This document shows positions 7,828 through 18,548 of a stretch of 64,000 nt of DNA, piece after piece. The stretch covers positions 1 through 64,000 of the forward strand of contig NZ_OMOJ01000012.1 of NCBI RefSeq assembly GCF_900302505.1, given 5' to 3'. The DNA is from Pseudoprimorskyibacter insulae (lineage in GTDB: Bacteria; Pseudomonadota; Alphaproteobacteria; Rhodobacterales; Rhodobacteraceae). The position numbers and the translations under genes were made by a program. The notes beneath the pieces are model-generated. The model was given only the letters and a program-made list of their open reading frames with translations, was not told the DNA's origin and did no database searches. Positions within the stretch are counted from its first letter, which is position 1. Every line of letters starts with the position of its first letter.

Positions 7828-9675
7828 TTATTTTTTCAGCTGCGTCACATCCCGCACCGCGCCTTTGGAGGCCGAGGTGGTCAGCGCGGCATAGGCTTGC
7901 AGCGCGGTCGAGACCTTGCGCTTGCGCGGCTCGGCCGGAACCCAGCCCGCTGCATCACGCGCGGCGCGGCGCTCGGCCAGAACCTCGTCCGAGACAGCAA
8001 GGTGAATGCGGCGGTTGGGGATGTCGATCTCGATCTTGTCGCCCTTTTCGACCAAGCCGATGGTGCCACCTTCTGCCGCTTCGGGCGAGACGTGACCAAT
8101 CGACAGGCCCGAGGTGCCGCCCGAGAAACGGCCATCGGTCAGCAGCGCGCAGGCTTTGCCAAGACCTTTGGATTTCAGGTACGAGGTCGGATACAGCATT
8201 TCCTGCATGCCCGGCCCACCGCGCGGGCCTTCATAGCGGATCACCACCACGTCGCCTGCCTGAACCTTGCCGGTCAGAATGTCGTTCACGGCGGCATCCT
8301 GGCTTTCGCAGACATGGGCCGTACCGGTGAATTGCAGGATCGAGGCATCCACACCGGCCGTTTTCACAATGCAACCGTCCAGCGCGATATTGCCGAACAG
8401 AACGGCCAATCCGCCGTCTTGGCTGAACGCGTGTTCCTTGCTGCGGATCACGCCGCCTTCGCGGTCGGTATCCAGTTCCTTGAAGCGGTTTTCGGTGCTG
8501 AAGGCCTGCGTGGTACGCACGCCGCCGGGGGCCGCTTTGAACAGCTGCTCGGCGTCGGGGTTGTTGGCAACCTTGATGTCCCACTTGGCAATCGCTTCGC
8601 CCATGGTGCTGGAATGCACCGTGCCGCAATCATTGTTCAGCAGGCCAGCGCGCGACAGTTCCCCAAGGATCGAGAAGATGCCGCCCGCGCGGTGCACGTC
8701 TTCCATGTGCACGTTGGCAATGTTCGGCGCGACTTTGCACAGGCAGGGGACTTTGCGCGACAGACGGTCGATATCGTCCATCGTGAAGTTCACCTCGCCC
8801 TCATTGGCGATGGCCAGCAGGTGCAGAACGGTGTTGGTCGACCCACCCATGGCGATATCAAGGCTCATGGCGTTTTCGAAAGCGGAAAAGTTGGCGATGT
8901 CGCGGGGCAGCAGGCCCTTTTCCTCGCCCTCGTAGTGGCGCTTGGTGATTTCAACGATGCGGCGACCGGCTTCAAGGAACAGGCCCTTGCGGTCGGCGTG
9001 CGTGGCCAGCGTCGAGCCGTTGCCCGGCAGGGCCAGACCAAGCGCTTCGGCCAGACAGTTCATCGAGTTTGCGGTGAACATCCCCGAGCACGACCCGCAG
9101 GTCGGGCATGCGTTCTCTTCGATGTGCTGCACCTGTTCGTCAGTGTAGGTGTCGCTTGCGGCGGCGACCATCGCGTCAACCAGATCGACCTTCTTGATAT
9201 CAAGCGAATCCAGATCGATCTTGCCGGCCTCCATCGGGCCGCCGGATACGAAGATCACCGGAATGTTCAGGCGCATGGCGGCCATCAGCATGCCGGGGGT
9301 GATTTTATCGCAGTTCGAGATACAAACCATTGCGTCGGCGCAATGGGCGTTGACCATGTATTCCACGCTGTCGGCGATAATTTCGCGCGAAGGCAGCGAA
9401 TAGAGCATACCGTCATGGCCCATGGCGATGCCGTCATCCACGGCGATCGTGTTGAATTCCTTGGCGACACCGCCCGCCTTTTCAACCTCGGCGGCAACAA
9501 GCTGGCCCAGATCCTTCAGGTGCACGTGGCCGGGCACGAACTGGGTAAAGCTGTTGACGATGGCAATGATCGGCTTGCCGAAATCGCCGTCTTTCATGCC
9601 GGTGGCGCGCCAAAGGCCTCGGGCGCCGGCCATGTTGCGGCCATGGGTGCTGGTTCTGGAACGGTAATACGGCAT
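7828..9675 (-). CDS. ilvD: Dihydroxy-acid dehydratase
   Basis: This 615-residue enzyme has the length and motifs of the [4Fe-4S] IlvD class: [21 protein letters not shown] at the start is colinear with E. coli IlvD, and [12 protein letters not shown] and [18 protein letters not shown] carry the cluster cysteines. GRFSGGTSG and [10 protein letters not shown] lie in the C-terminal half. It dehydrates 2,3-dihydroxy-isovalerate and 2,3-dihydroxy-3-methylvalerate in valine and isoleucine biosynthesis. It stands alone between convergent and divergent neighbours. Finding a normally essential biosynthetic gene beside catabolic genes and a plasmid-type replication region is unusual. Confidence 0.97.
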   Translation of the reverse strand: MPYYRSRTSTHGRNMAGARGLWRATGMKDGDFGKPIIAIVNSFTQFVPGHVHLKDLGQLVAAEVEKAGGVAKEFNTIAVDDGIAMGHDGMLYSLPSREIIADSVEYMVNAHCADAMVCISNCDKITPGMLMAAMRLNIPVIFVSGGPMEAGKIDLDSLDIKKVDLVDAMVAAASDTYTDEQVQHIEENACPTCGSCSGMFTANSMNCLAEALGLALPGNGSTLATHADRKGLFLEAGRRIVEITKRHYEGEEKGLLPRDIANFSAFENAMSLDIAMGGSTNTVLHLLAIANEGEVNFTMDDIDRLSRKVPCLCKVAPNIANVHMEDVHRAGGIFSILGELSRAGLLNNDCGTVHSSTMGEAIAKWDIKVANNPDAEQLFKAAPGGVRTTQAFSTENRFKELDTDREGGVIRSKEHAFSQDGGLAVLFGNIALDGCIVKTAGVDASILQFTGTAHVCESQDAAVNDILTGKVQAGDVVVIRYEGPRGGPGMQEMLYPTSYLKSKGLGKACALLTDGRFSGGTSGLSIGHVSPEAAEGGTIGLVEKGDKIEIDIPNRRIHLAVSDEVLAERRAARDAAGWVPAEPRKRKVSTALQAYAALTTSASKGAVRDVTQLKK

Positions 9676-9746
9676 CTTATCCTCCCGATGTCTGGAACGG
9701 GCGGACTGTATCCGACTGGCAGACGCGGGTGAAGTATATTATTATC

Positions 9747-9766
9747 GCCTCATTAAGTCATGAGGC
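9747..9766. promoter_or_regulatory. Inverted repeat between ilvD and LysR gene, probable LysR operator
   Basis: GCCTCAT (9747-9753) and ATGAGGC (9760-9766) are perfect 7-base arms around a 6-base spacer. The site ends 6 bases before the LysR start codon in a 97-base divergent region, the usual place for a LysR autoregulatory site that also controls the neighbour. The arm containing TGAGG also serves as the only visible ribosome site. Confidence 0.5.
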
Positions 9767-9772
9767 ATATCA

Positions 9773-10660
9773 ATGGACATGCGCCAATTGCGCCATTTCG
9801 CGGCGGTTGCTGAGACGTTGCACTTCGGCCGGGCGGCGGATCGGCTGGGGATGACCCAACCGCCGCTCAGCCAATCCATTCAAACGCTGGAACGCAGCCT
9901 TGGCGCGCCGCTGTTCGAACGCACCCGCCGCAGCGTGGCGCTAACCCCGTTCGGCGCCGAGTGGCTGCCCCATGTGCGGCAGGCCATCGCTGGGGTTGAG
10001 GGGTTGGGCGGTATCGCCGAGGCAATCCTGAAGGGCGAGGCGGGACGGCTGGATCTGTCGTTTGTATCCACCGCCGATTACAGCATCCTGCCTGCCTTGG
10101 TGCATCGCTATCGTCAACTTTACCCCGAGGTGGTGCTATCACTGACCGAAGCCACGACGGATATGCAGCTAACAGCTTTGGCCGAAGGGCGCGTGCAGGC
10201 CGGGATCATCATTCCGGGCACCGAAACAGACCTTGCCGGGTTCGCCTATCGCCAATTGGTGCGCGAACCCTTGGTGGCCGCTGTACCGGAACAATGGGTG
10301 ACTGAGGGGCGGCTGCCAGAAACCGCCCTTAGCCCCGAGGCCGTGATTGCCTCGCCCTTGATCGTGTTTCCCAGACGTGCTGCGCCCTCGTTCCACGATC
10401 TGGTGACGGGTTATTTCACGGCCTGCGGCGGCACCGCCCATGTGGTGCAGCAGGCGATTCAGATGCAAACGATCATCAGCTTAGTCTCGGCCGGGATGGG
10501 GATCGCGCTGGTGCCTGCCTCGCTGCGCAATCTGGCGCGGGTCGGCGTGCGATACCTTGATCTTGAGGGCGACGCCCCGCAGCTTGAAACCGGGTTGGTT
10601 TGGCGCAAAGACGACACGGCACCGACGCTCCACAATTTCCTGTCCATCGCGGACCCATAG
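9773..10660 (+). CDS. LysR-family transcriptional regulator
   Basis: The 295-residue protein has the LysR winged helix-turn-helix in residues 1-60 (MRQLRHFAAVAETLHFGRAADRLGMTQPPLSQSIQTLE) and a two-lobed effector domain from about residue 90. QIVSLVSAGMGIALVPASL-type sequence (here TIISLVSAGMGIALVP) is the conserved hinge region. It is divergent from ilvD and lies 95 bases upstream of hpaF in the same direction. It may therefore respond to an intermediate of the hpa pathway or to a branched-chain precursor. The position does not decide between these. Confidence 0.9.
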   Translation: MDMRQLRHFAAVAETLHFGRAADRLGMTQPPLSQSIQTLERSLGAPLFERTRRSVALTPFGAEWLPHVRQAIAGVEGLGGIAEAILKGEAGRLDLSFVSTADYSILPALVHRYRQLYPEVVLSLTEATTDMQLTALAEGRVQAGIIIPGTETDLAGFAYRQLVREPLVAAVPEQWVTEGRLPETALSPEAVIASPLIVFPRRAAPSFHDLVTGYFTACGGTAHVVQQAIQMQTIISLVSAGMGIALVPASLRNLARVGVRYLDLEGDAPQLETGLVWRKDDTAPTLHNFLSIADP

Positions 10661-10702
10661 ACGCCGACTTCCTGCCAATCACCGCGTTTTTCCCATTCCC
10701 GG

Positions 10703-10732
10703 TTGACAGACCCGAATTTACTTAACATGTTA
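10703..10732 (+). promoter_or_regulatory. Candidate hpa promoter with palindromic operator
   Basis: TTGACA (10703-10708) is a perfect -35 hexamer. Where the -10 region should be there is the 10-base palindrome TAACATGTTA (10723-10732), about 24 bases before the hpaF start. A repressor bound there would block RNA polymerase. Which regulator binds is not known. Confidence 0.45.
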
Positions 10733-10755
10733 TGTATTCAGGAAGGGGAGTCGTC

Positions 10756-11151
10756 ATGGCACATTTGTCGATGGAATATTCCGGCGGGCTAGAGCAGCGC
10801 GCGGATATGGCCAAACTTGCCGGTGCGGCACATCAGGCGATGTTGGATGCGGGCATATTTCCCGTCGCGGGCATCCGGGTGCGGCTGCACAAGGCAGATA
10901 TTGCGATCGTCGCCGATGGCTTGCCCGAAAACGACTTTCTGGCCATGACGCTATCGGTTGGGGCCGGACGCAGCACCCAGGCCCTGAAGCAGGCCGGAGA
11001 CGTGATCTTTGACGCCGTGCGCGGCGCGTTGGCCGGTCCGCTGGCCACAGAACATTTCGCCCTCTCGCTTGAAATTCGGGTCATTGACCCCGCCCTCAGC
11101 TGGAAAGACACCCCCATTCACGCGCGTCTTTCCGCGCAGAAGAAGGATTGA
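10756..11151 (+). CDS. hpaF: 5-carboxymethyl-2-hydroxymuconate delta-isomerase
   Basis: This 131-residue protein starts MAHLSMEYS. After loss of Met, family members normally expose a proline as catalytic base; here the second residue is Ala. Overall length and the C-terminal LSLEIRVIDP match CHM isomerase (HpaF/HpcD), which converts 5-carboxymethyl-2-hydroxymuconate to the 2-oxo-hex-3-ene form. It opens a tight operon whose order F-E-D-G-H follows the homoprotocatechuate pathway. The start is set by the AGGAAGGGGAG site rather than an in-frame ATG at 10732 lying inside the operator. Confidence 0.85.
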   Translation: MAHLSMEYSGGLEQRADMAKLAGAAHQAMLDAGIFPVAGIRVRLHKADIAIVADGLPENDFLAMTLSVGAGRSTQALKQAGDVIFDAVRGALAGPLATEHFALSLEIRVIDPALSWKDTPIHARLSAQKKD

Positions 11152-11154
11152 GAC

Positions 11155-12666
<1,512 letters not shown>

Positions 12667-12700
12667 GCCTGAACTGAAACCCGACGACAGGAGCGACAAA

Positions 12701-13681
12701 ATGCCGATCCCAGCACCCGTTTTGAACCCGCCGTTCAACATCATCCGCCTGAGCCATGTCGAATTCGGCGTCATCAATCTGGCCGCCAGCCGCAAATTCT
12801 ATACCGAGATTTTAGGTCTTCAGATCACCGACGAAGATGAAGACACGATCTATCTGCGCGCCATGGAGGAACGAGGCCATCATTGCCTTGTCCTGAAGAA
12901 AAAGCCCGAGGCCGGGATTGATTACCTGTCCTACAAGGTCTTCTCCGAAGACGAGCTGGACAAGGCCGAGGCGTATTTCACCGGATTGGGCCACAAGGTC
13001 GAATGGGTCACGCGCCCTTTCCAGGGCCGCACCCTGCGCACCCATGACTGTTTCGGCGCCCCGATGGAGTTCTATTTCAAGATGGATCGTCTTGCCCCGA
13101 TCCACCAGCAATACGCGCTGTATCGCGGGGTCAAACCCCTGCGCATCGACCATTTCAACTGCTTTGCCCCGAATGTGGATACGGCGGTTGAATTCTACGG
13201 CAAGCTGGGCTTCCGCGTGACGGAATACACCGAGGACGAAGAAACCGGTGCTCTTTGGGCGGCTTGGACGCACCGCAAGGGCGGCGTGCATGACATTGCC
13301 TTTACCAACGGCCATGGCCCACGCCTGCATCACACCGCGTTTTGGGTGCCGACGCCGCTGAACATTATCGACCTGCTCGATCTGATGGCGACCACGGGCT
13401 ATGTCGGCAACATCGAACGCGGTCCGGGGCGGCATGGCATTTCGAACGCGTTTTTCCTCTATATTCTTGATCCCGATGGCCACCGGATTGAGATTTATTG
13501 TTCGGATTATCAGACCGTTGATCCCGATCTTGAGGCGATCAAATGGGATCTGAAAGACCCGCAGCGCCAAACGCTATGGGGGGCCCCTGCCCCGCGGTCT
13601 TGGTTTGAGCATGGCTCAACCTTCACCGGCGTGGGCACCCGCGACGCCGATCTGAAAGCCAGCCCGATCATCGCGCCGTAA
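12701..13681 (+). CDS. hpaD: 3,4-dihydroxyphenylacetate 2,3-dioxygenase (extradiol, vicinal oxygen chelate type)
   Basis: The 326-residue protein carries two glyoxalase-fold domains. The N-terminal one begins IRLSHVEFGV. The C-terminal one holds the Fe/Mn facial triad in IDHFNC, LHHTAFW and HRIEIYCSDY. This matches the Brevibacterium/Arthrobacter-type homoprotocatechuate dioxygenase rather than the LigB-type HpaD of enteric bacteria. It cleaves homoprotocatechuate to 5-carboxymethyl-2-hydroxymuconate semialdehyde. The start at 12701 follows ACAGGAG. A longer frame reaching 12572 would overlap hpaE and lacks support. Confidence 0.93.
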   Translation: MPIPAPVLNPPFNIIRLSHVEFGVINLAASRKFYTEILGLQITDEDEDTIYLRAMEERGHHCLVLKKKPEAGIDYLSYKVFSEDELDKAEAYFTGLGHKVEWVTRPFQGRTLRTHDCFGAPMEFYFKMDRLAPIHQQYALYRGVKPLRIDHFNCFAPNVDTAVEFYGKLGFRVTEYTEDEETGALWAAWTHRKGGVHDIAFTNGHGPRLHHTAFWVPTPLNIIDLLDLMATTGYVGNIERGPGRHGISNAFFLYILDPDGHRIEIYCSDYQTVDPDLEAIKWDLKDPQRQTLWGAPAPRSWFEHGSTFTGVGTRDADLKASPIIAP

Positions 13682-13707
13682 GGCACGACACTTGTAAGGA
13701 GAGACTT

Positions 13708-14580
13708 ATGGATATTCCCGCAAAAGTCGCCGCGTTTCGCGCCGGTGGGCAGGACCGCTATGGCCTAGTCACGGACACAGGGATCATCGATCTGACGCCC
13801 GAATTCGGCGCGCGGTTCCCGACGCTGCAAGCGGTGATTGAAGCCGGTGCCTTGGAAGAGGTAATCGCCGCCGCAACGGGCCGTGCCCCCACATGGCGCG
13901 AAGAGGATGTCGCATTTCTGATCCCCATCGCCCGGCCCGAAAAGCTGATCTGTATCGGCGTCAACTTCCCCGATCGGAACGCCGAATACAAAGACGGCAC
14001 GACCGACGCCAAGGCATACCCGTCGATGTTCATCCGCTTCCCCCGGTCCTTCACCGGGCATGGGCAAAGCCTGATCCGCCCGCCGGAAAGCGAACAGTTG
14101 GACTATGAAGGCGAGGTGACGATTGTCATCGGCAAAGGCGGGCGCCGCATTGCCCGCGAAAACGCCTATGACCATATCGCCGCCCTGACCCTGTGCAACG
14201 AAGGCACCATTCGCGATTGGGTCCGTCACGCCAAGTTCAACGTCACGCAGGGCAAAAACTGGGACCAAACCGGCGCGATTGGGCCGTGGCTGGTGCCGTT
14301 CCGGTCGCCTGAACAGCTTGACGATATCGAACTGACGACGCGGGTGAACGGCGAGGTGCGCCAGAACGACCGCACGGGCCGGATGATGTATGACTTTCGC
14401 TATATCATCAATTACGTGTCGACCTTCACGACGCTGGTGCCGGGTGATGTGATCGTTTGCGGCACACCCACCGGCGCGGGGGCGCGGTTTGATCCGCCGA
14501 TCTGGCTCAAGCCCGGCGATGTAATCGAGGTTGAGGCCGAGGGCATCGGCATTCTGCGCAATACGGTGGCCGACGAATGA
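13708..14580 (+). CDS. hpaG: Fumarylacetoacetate-hydrolase family protein, HpaG-type decarboxylase/isomerase
   Basis: The 290-residue protein has the FAH fold with the metal-binding DYEGEVTIVIGKGG segment near residue 133, NEGTIRDW near 168 and the C-terminal VIVCGTPTGAG. In this operon position it should decarboxylate 5-carboxymethyl-2-oxo-hex-3-ene-1,7-dioate and isomerise the product. E. coli HpaG is a fusion of two such domains (about 430 residues), whereas this is a single-domain version. The stop overlaps the hpaH start (ATGA). The family is certain; the exact step is inferred from context. Confidence 0.8.
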   Translation: MDIPAKVAAFRAGGQDRYGLVTDTGIIDLTPEFGARFPTLQAVIEAGALEEVIAAATGRAPTWREEDVAFLIPIARPEKLICIGVNFPDRNAEYKDGTTDAKAYPSMFIRFPRSFTGHGQSLIRPPESEQLDYEGEVTIVIGKGGRRIARENAYDHIAALTLCNEGTIRDWVRHAKFNVTQGKNWDQTGAIGPWLVPFRSPEQLDDIELTTRVNGEVRQNDRTGRMMYDFRYIINYVSTFTTLVPGDVIVCGTPTGAGARFDPPIWLKPGDVIEVEAEGIGILRNTVADE

Positions 14581-15380
14581 CCCTGACAGACACCCAAATC
14601 ACCCAAGCCGCCGCCGATCTGCTGGCCGCAGAAGACACCCGCAGCCAGATCGGCCTGTTGTCGCTGCGCCATCCGGGTATGACGCTGGATGATGCCTATC
14701 GCATCCAATCCGCACAAATGGCGCAAAATCTGGCTGCCGGGCGCAAGATCATCGGTTGGAAAATTGGTCTGACGTCGAAAGTGATGCAAGAGGCGCTGAA
14801 CATCGACACGCCGGATTCAGGCGTGATCTATGACGATATGCTGTTCGAAACCGGCGGTACCGTGCCAGCGGGCCGGTTCATCCAACCGCGCGTTGAGGCC
14901 GAGATCGCCTTTGTCATGAAGGCCCCGCTGGATGGCGATGTGACCCGCGAGGATGTGCTTGCAGCCACCGATTACGTGGTGCCGTCGCTGGAAATCCTCG
15001 ACACCCGCATTCAGCGCCAAGATCCGGCGACAGGCCGCGCCCGGGTCATCACTGACACAATCAGCGACAATGCCGCCAATGCGGGGCTGGTTCTGGGCGC
15101 GGAACGCCACGCGCCCGACACCCATGATCTGCGCTGGACCGGCGCGATTGTGCGCAAGAATGGCGAAGTTGTTTCAACAGGCTTGGGCGCTGCGGTGCTG
15201 GACGATCCGGTGATGGGCCTTGTCTGGCTGGCGCAGCGCATGCACGCCTATGGTCAAAAGATCGAGGCCGGTCAGGTGGTGCTGTCAGGATCTTTCATCG
15301 CGCCACTTGAATGCCCGCCCGGCACCCAGATCGAGGCCGATTTCGGCCCGTTCGGTTTTGTCGCCATTGGGTTCGATTAG
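14577..15380 (+). CDS. hpaH: 2-oxo-hept-4-ene-1,7-dioate hydratase
   Basis: This 267-residue hydratase shows IIGWKIGLTSKVMQEAL near residue 60, QPRVEAEIAFVMK near 103 and VVLSGSFIAPLECPPG near the end. All are typical of HpaH, a Mg-dependent enzyme of the MhpD group. It is translationally coupled to hpaG through ATGA overlap and ends the operon. The next pathway enzyme, the HpaI aldolase, is not encoded here or anywhere else in the window, nor is the 4-hydroxyphenylacetate hydroxylase HpaBC. Confidence 0.92.
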   Translation: MTLTDTQITQAAADLLAAEDTRSQIGLLSLRHPGMTLDDAYRIQSAQMAQNLAAGRKIIGWKIGLTSKVMQEALNIDTPDSGVIYDDMLFETGGTVPAGRFIQPRVEAEIAFVMKAPLDGDVTREDVLAATDYVVPSLEILDTRIQRQDPATGRARVITDTISDNAANAGLVLGAERHAPDTHDLRWTGAIVRKNGEVVSTGLGAAVLDDPVMGLVWLAQRMHAYGQKIEAGQVVLSGSFIAPLECPPGTQIEADFGPFGFVAIGFD

Positions 15381-15425
15381 TCACTGATCCGCCAAATTTC
15401 CCATACTGGCCTTATCCCTGTTCGG

Positions 15426-15713
15426 TCACTCGCTTTCGGTGCCGCGCGTCAGGTCTTGCAGAAATCCGTCGCGTCGCTTTTCGGCGACGCGCTGCATCAG
15501 CGCGGAAATGGCGCGGCCTTCGTCGTCGTGATGTTCAACGCTGCGCTGCAACCCGCGACCATCGCGCCCCCATTCACAGATCAGCCGGGCGCGGCCAAAC
15601 AGATCAGACTGAACCGAGATACGATAAACCCGCCGCGCCGCCCCATCGGCGGCGGGTTTCATCAGAACGATGCGGGTTGGAAAGACATCCAACTGATCGT
15701 CTTTGCGGCCCAT
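15426..15713 (-). CDS. Small WGR-domain protein
   Basis: The 95-residue product is almost entirely one WGR domain: RRVYRISVQSDLFGRARLICEWGRDGRG, with the name-giving W-G-R at about residues 49-51, then helical residues ending EKRRDGF. WGR domains occur in PARP-like and DNA-repair proteins and are thought to bind nucleic acid, but stand-alone bacterial versions have no assigned role. The ATG at 15713 gives the domain with no long tail. Longer in-frame starts would overlap the divergent hydrolase gene. It lies between two catabolic genes with no obvious functional tie. Confidence 0.7.
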   Translation of the reverse strand: MGRKDDQLDVFPTRIVLMKPAADGAARRVYRISVQSDLFGRARLICEWGRDGRGLQRSVEHHDDEGRAISALMQRVAEKRRDGFLQDLTRGTESE

Positions 15714-15885
15714 ACCCTGACGTCCTGCCCCTTGGAGTTTGCCCGCGACTCGGTGCGGATTTGGCTTTGAATGGGCAGACTTGATGCCTTTGCCACGCGC
15801 CGGGGTCAATATGGAACGGTGGCCCTTTCCTTGCGCTGCGCATTGCGCCAAATTGCCGAAAACCGCCCCGCGCAAAGGACCAATG

Positions 15886-16578
15886 ATGACACAGTATATT
15901 TTTGAACCGGCGGCCGTCGCCTCGGTCGCGATTGATGGATCGGACGCCCGCTTTCCGGTGCGGCGGATTTTCTGTGTGGGGCGCAACTATGCCGAACACG
16001 CCCGCGAAATGGGCCATGACCCAGACCGCGAACCGCCGTTTTTCTTTACCAAGCCCGCCGACGCGATAGTCGAGGACGGGGGCACCCTGCCCTACCCGAC
16101 CAAGACCAGCAATCTGCACTATGAGGCCGAACTGGTGGTCGCCATCGGCAAGGGCGGTGCCGGGATCACGCAGGACGATGCGCTGACCCATGTCTGGGGC
16201 TATGCGGCGGGCAATGACCTGACCCGCCGGGATCTTCAATCGGAAGCCAAGAAGATGGGCCGCCCGTGGGATATGTCCAAGGGTTTCGACCAATCAGCTG
16301 TTTGTGGCGCCTTGGTTCCGGCAGAGCGGATTGGCCACCCGGCCAAGGGGGCGATCACCCTGCACCAGAATGGCGAGCTGCGTCAGGACAGCGATCTGAC
16401 CGAATTGATCTGGTCGGTGCCTGAACTGGTGTCCTACCTGTCCGATTTCGTCGAACTGGCCGCCGGGGATCTGATCTTTACCGGCACCCCCGCTGGTGTT
16501 GGCGCGATTGCCAAGGGCGATACGATTGTTGTCACTGTCGATGGCATCGGCAGCGTCACCACCACCATCGCAGGCTAA
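15886..16578 (+). CDS. Fumarylpyruvate hydrolase-like FAH family protein
   Basis: This 230-residue single FAH domain reads [20 protein letters not shown] near residue 25, the metal loop [15 protein letters not shown] near residue 80 and [11 protein letters not shown] near the C-terminus. Length and motifs fit fumarylpyruvate hydrolase (NagK/NagL group), the last step of gentisate degradation, or a related acylpyruvase. No gentisate dioxygenase lies nearby. Two adjacent ATG codons are possible; AAAGGA suits the second at 15886. The gene directly precedes fbp by 24 bases and may be co-transcribed. Confidence 0.8.
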   Translation: MTQYIFEPAAVASVAIDGSDARFPVRRIFCVGRNYAEHAREMGHDPDREPPFFFTKPADAIVEDGGTLPYPTKTSNLHYEAELVVAIGKGGAGITQDDALTHVWGYAAGNDLTRRDLQSEAKKMGRPWDMSKGFDQSAVCGALVPAERIGHPAKGAITLHQNGELRQDSDLTELIWSVPELVSYLSDFVELAAGDLIFTGTPAGVGAIAKGDTIVVTVDGIGSVTTTIAG

Positions 16579-16602
16579 CCCCTCCCGCTACAGGAGAGTG
16601 AC

Positions 16603-17619
16603 GTGACCGACACCTCAATGACCTTTATCCAGTTCCTTCTGGACGAGCGCCGCAGGCTGGATACCGACCGCGACCTGACGACCTTGCTGCATAGCGTGGC
16701 AACCGCCTGCAAGGCGATCTCCAACGCGCTCAAGAACGGCGCGTTGGCGGATGTTCTGGGCAGCCTTGAGTCTGAGAATGTGCAGGGCGAGACTCAGAAA
16801 AAGCTGGATGTGATTGCCAATGAAATCTTCCTGAAACGCTGCGAATTCAGCGGCGTTTTGGGGGCGATGGTTTCTGAAGAAATGGATCACATCTATGAAA
16901 TCCCGGCCAAGTTTCCCAAAGGCCGGTATGTGCTGTTGTTCGACCCGCTGGATGGGTCGTCGAACATCGATGTGAACGTCTCGGTCGGGTCGATCTTTTC
17001 GATCCTCAAGCTGAACGACGTGCCCGACACCAATTCCTACGATCAGGTGCTGCGTCCGGGCGTTGAACAGGTCGCGGCGGGTTATGCGCTTTATGGGCCG
17101 TCGACCATGCTGGTGCTGTCCACCGGGTCCGGGGTGCATGGGTTTACGCTTGATGGCAATATCGGGGAATTCCGTCTGACCCATCGCGATATCACCATTC
17201 CCGCCGATTGTGCCGAATTCGCGATCAACATGTCGCGCGAACAGTGGTGGGAACCGCCGGTGCAGCGCTACGTCAAGGAATGCGTCGAGGGTGAGGCCGG
17301 ACCGCGCGGCAAGTACATCAACATGCGCTGGATTGCGTCAATGGTGGCCGAAGTGCACCGCGTTCTGATGCGCGGTGGTGTGTTCATGTACCCGATTGAC
17401 GAAAAGACCCGCGACAAAGGCGGCCGGTTGCGCCTTTTCTATGAGGCAAACCCGATGGCCTTCCTGATTGAACAGGCGGGGGGTGCTGCCTCAACCGGGC
17501 GGGGCCGCATCATGGAGGTCGCGCCGAAGGATCCGCACCAGCGGGTGCCGGTCATCCTAGGGTCGCGCAATGAGGTGGCGTTGATCGAACAGTATCACGC
17601 CGAACACGACGCCACATAA
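16603..17619 (+). CDS. fbp: Fructose-1,6-bisphosphatase class I
   Basis: The 338-residue enzyme has the metal and substrate motifs of class I FBPase: SEEMD near residue 90, FDPLDGSSNIDVNVSVG near residue 113, and LRLFYEANPMAFLIEQAGG near the C-terminus. It hydrolyses fructose-1,6-bisphosphate for gluconeogenesis. The start is a GTG at 16603 with CAGGAG ten bases upstream. It converges on the class I aldolase gene across a shared terminator, so two consecutive sugar-phosphate steps sit back to back. Confidence 0.96.
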   Translation: MTDTSMTFIQFLLDERRRLDTDRDLTTLLHSVATACKAISNALKNGALADVLGSLESENVQGETQKKLDVIANEIFLKRCEFSGVLGAMVSEEMDHIYEIPAKFPKGRYVLLFDPLDGSSNIDVNVSVGSIFSILKLNDVPDTNSYDQVLRPGVEQVAAGYALYGPSTMLVLSTGSGVHGFTLDGNIGEFRLTHRDITIPADCAEFAINMSREQWWEPPVQRYVKECVEGEAGPRGKYINMRWIASMVAEVHRVLMRGGVFMYPIDEKTRDKGGRLRLFYEANPMAFLIEQAGGAASTGRGRIMEVAPKDPHQRVPVILGSRNEVALIEQYHAEHDAT

Positions 17620-17622
17620 GAA

Positions 17623-17656
17623 AACCCCGGTCAGGCAACCGACCGGGGTTTGTTTT
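17623..17656. terminator. Bidirectional rho-independent terminator between fbp and fda
   Basis: AACCCCGGTC (17623-17632) pairs with GACCGGGGTT (17641-17650), followed by a TTTGTTTT stretch and preceded by AAAA. It closes both convergent genes. Confidence 0.9.
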
Positions 17657-17657
17657 A

Positions 17658-18548
17658 TCACTTCACCGAAGCGTCAAAGATCGACTGAACGGCGGCGTCC
17701 AGCGTCGCGTTGAAATCGGTATCCGATTGCTGGGCCGACAGGCCTTCTGACAGGCCGCGGCTGAAGCTGGCGATCATGCCGTCGTTCTTCGACAGCAGCT
17801 CGTTCGCCTCATCCCGCGAATAGCCGCCCGATAGGGCCACAACGCGCATCACCTTCGGGTGGTCGATCAGCGGCTTGTATTGGTTGGCCTTGGTCGGCAG
17901 CGACAGCTTCAGCATAACGCTTTGGCCTTCGGGCAGCGCGTCCAGACCCTTCAGGATTTCGGCCAGCAGGATATCTTCGGCTTCGGCCTTATCCGCGATC
18001 GAGATGGTAACCTCGGGCTCGAGGATCGGCATCAGGCCGTGCGACAGAACGGTTTTGCCCACTTCGAACTGCTGGGCGACCACATCGGCGATGCCCTTTT
18101 CGTTCGCGGCATTGATAACAGACCGTTCCTTGGTGCCAAAGATGCCCTTGGCGGCGGCGCGGTCCAGAAGATCGCCCAGACCCGGCATCGGCTTGAGCAG
18201 CTGAACGCCGTTTTCTTCGGCTTCCAAACCCTTGTCGATCTTCAGGAACGGCACAACGTTCTTGGTTTCCCACAGGTATTGCGCGGTGGGGGTGCCTTCG
18301 ACGTCGCGGTCCATGGTCATTTCGAACAGGATTGCCCCAATCACACGGTCCCCATTGAAGGCGGCGTCGGTGATGATCCGGCTGCGCATCTGGTGGATCA
18401 GATCGAACATGCCGGCTTCGTCGGAATAGGCATCTTCGTTGATACCATAAAGACGCAGCGCCTTGGGGGTCGACCCACCGCTTTGGTCCAGCGCAGCAAT
18501 GAAACCGCGCCCTTCGCGCATCTGGGTGGCCATCTTGGTATTGGTCAT
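17658..18548 (-). CDS. fda: Fructose-bisphosphate aldolase class I
   Basis: The 296-residue protein has the bacterial class I aldolase signature: FIAALDQSGGSTPKAL near residue 15, FLKIDKGLE near residue 100 and SVMLKLSLPTK near residue 208, the region of the Schiff-base lysine. It is metal-independent, splitting or forming fructose-1,6-bisphosphate. The start at 18548 follows AAGGAA. A longer frame to 18608 has no ribosome site. With fbp it would favour gluconeogenesis from the acids made by the catabolic operons nearby. Confidence 0.94.
   Translation of the reverse strand: MTNTKMATQMREGRGFIAALDQSGGSTPKALRLYGINEDAYSDEAGMFDLIHQMRSRIITDAAFNGDRVIGAILFEMTMDRDVEGTPTAQYLWETKNVVPFLKIDKGLEAEENGVQLLKPMPGLGDLLDRAAAKGIFGTKERSVINAANEKGIADVVAQQFEVGKTVLSHGLMPILEPEVTISIADKAEAEDILLAEILKGLDALPEGQSVMLKLSLPTKANQYKPLIDHPKVMRVVALSGGYSRDEANELLSKNDGMIASFSRGLSEGLSAQQSDTDFNATLDAAVQSIFDASVK

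Noticed and set aside
7822-9732. 636-codon open frame antisense to ilvD
   Set aside because: Shadow of ilvD with His/Gly/Arg-rich unstructured translation and no family resemblance.
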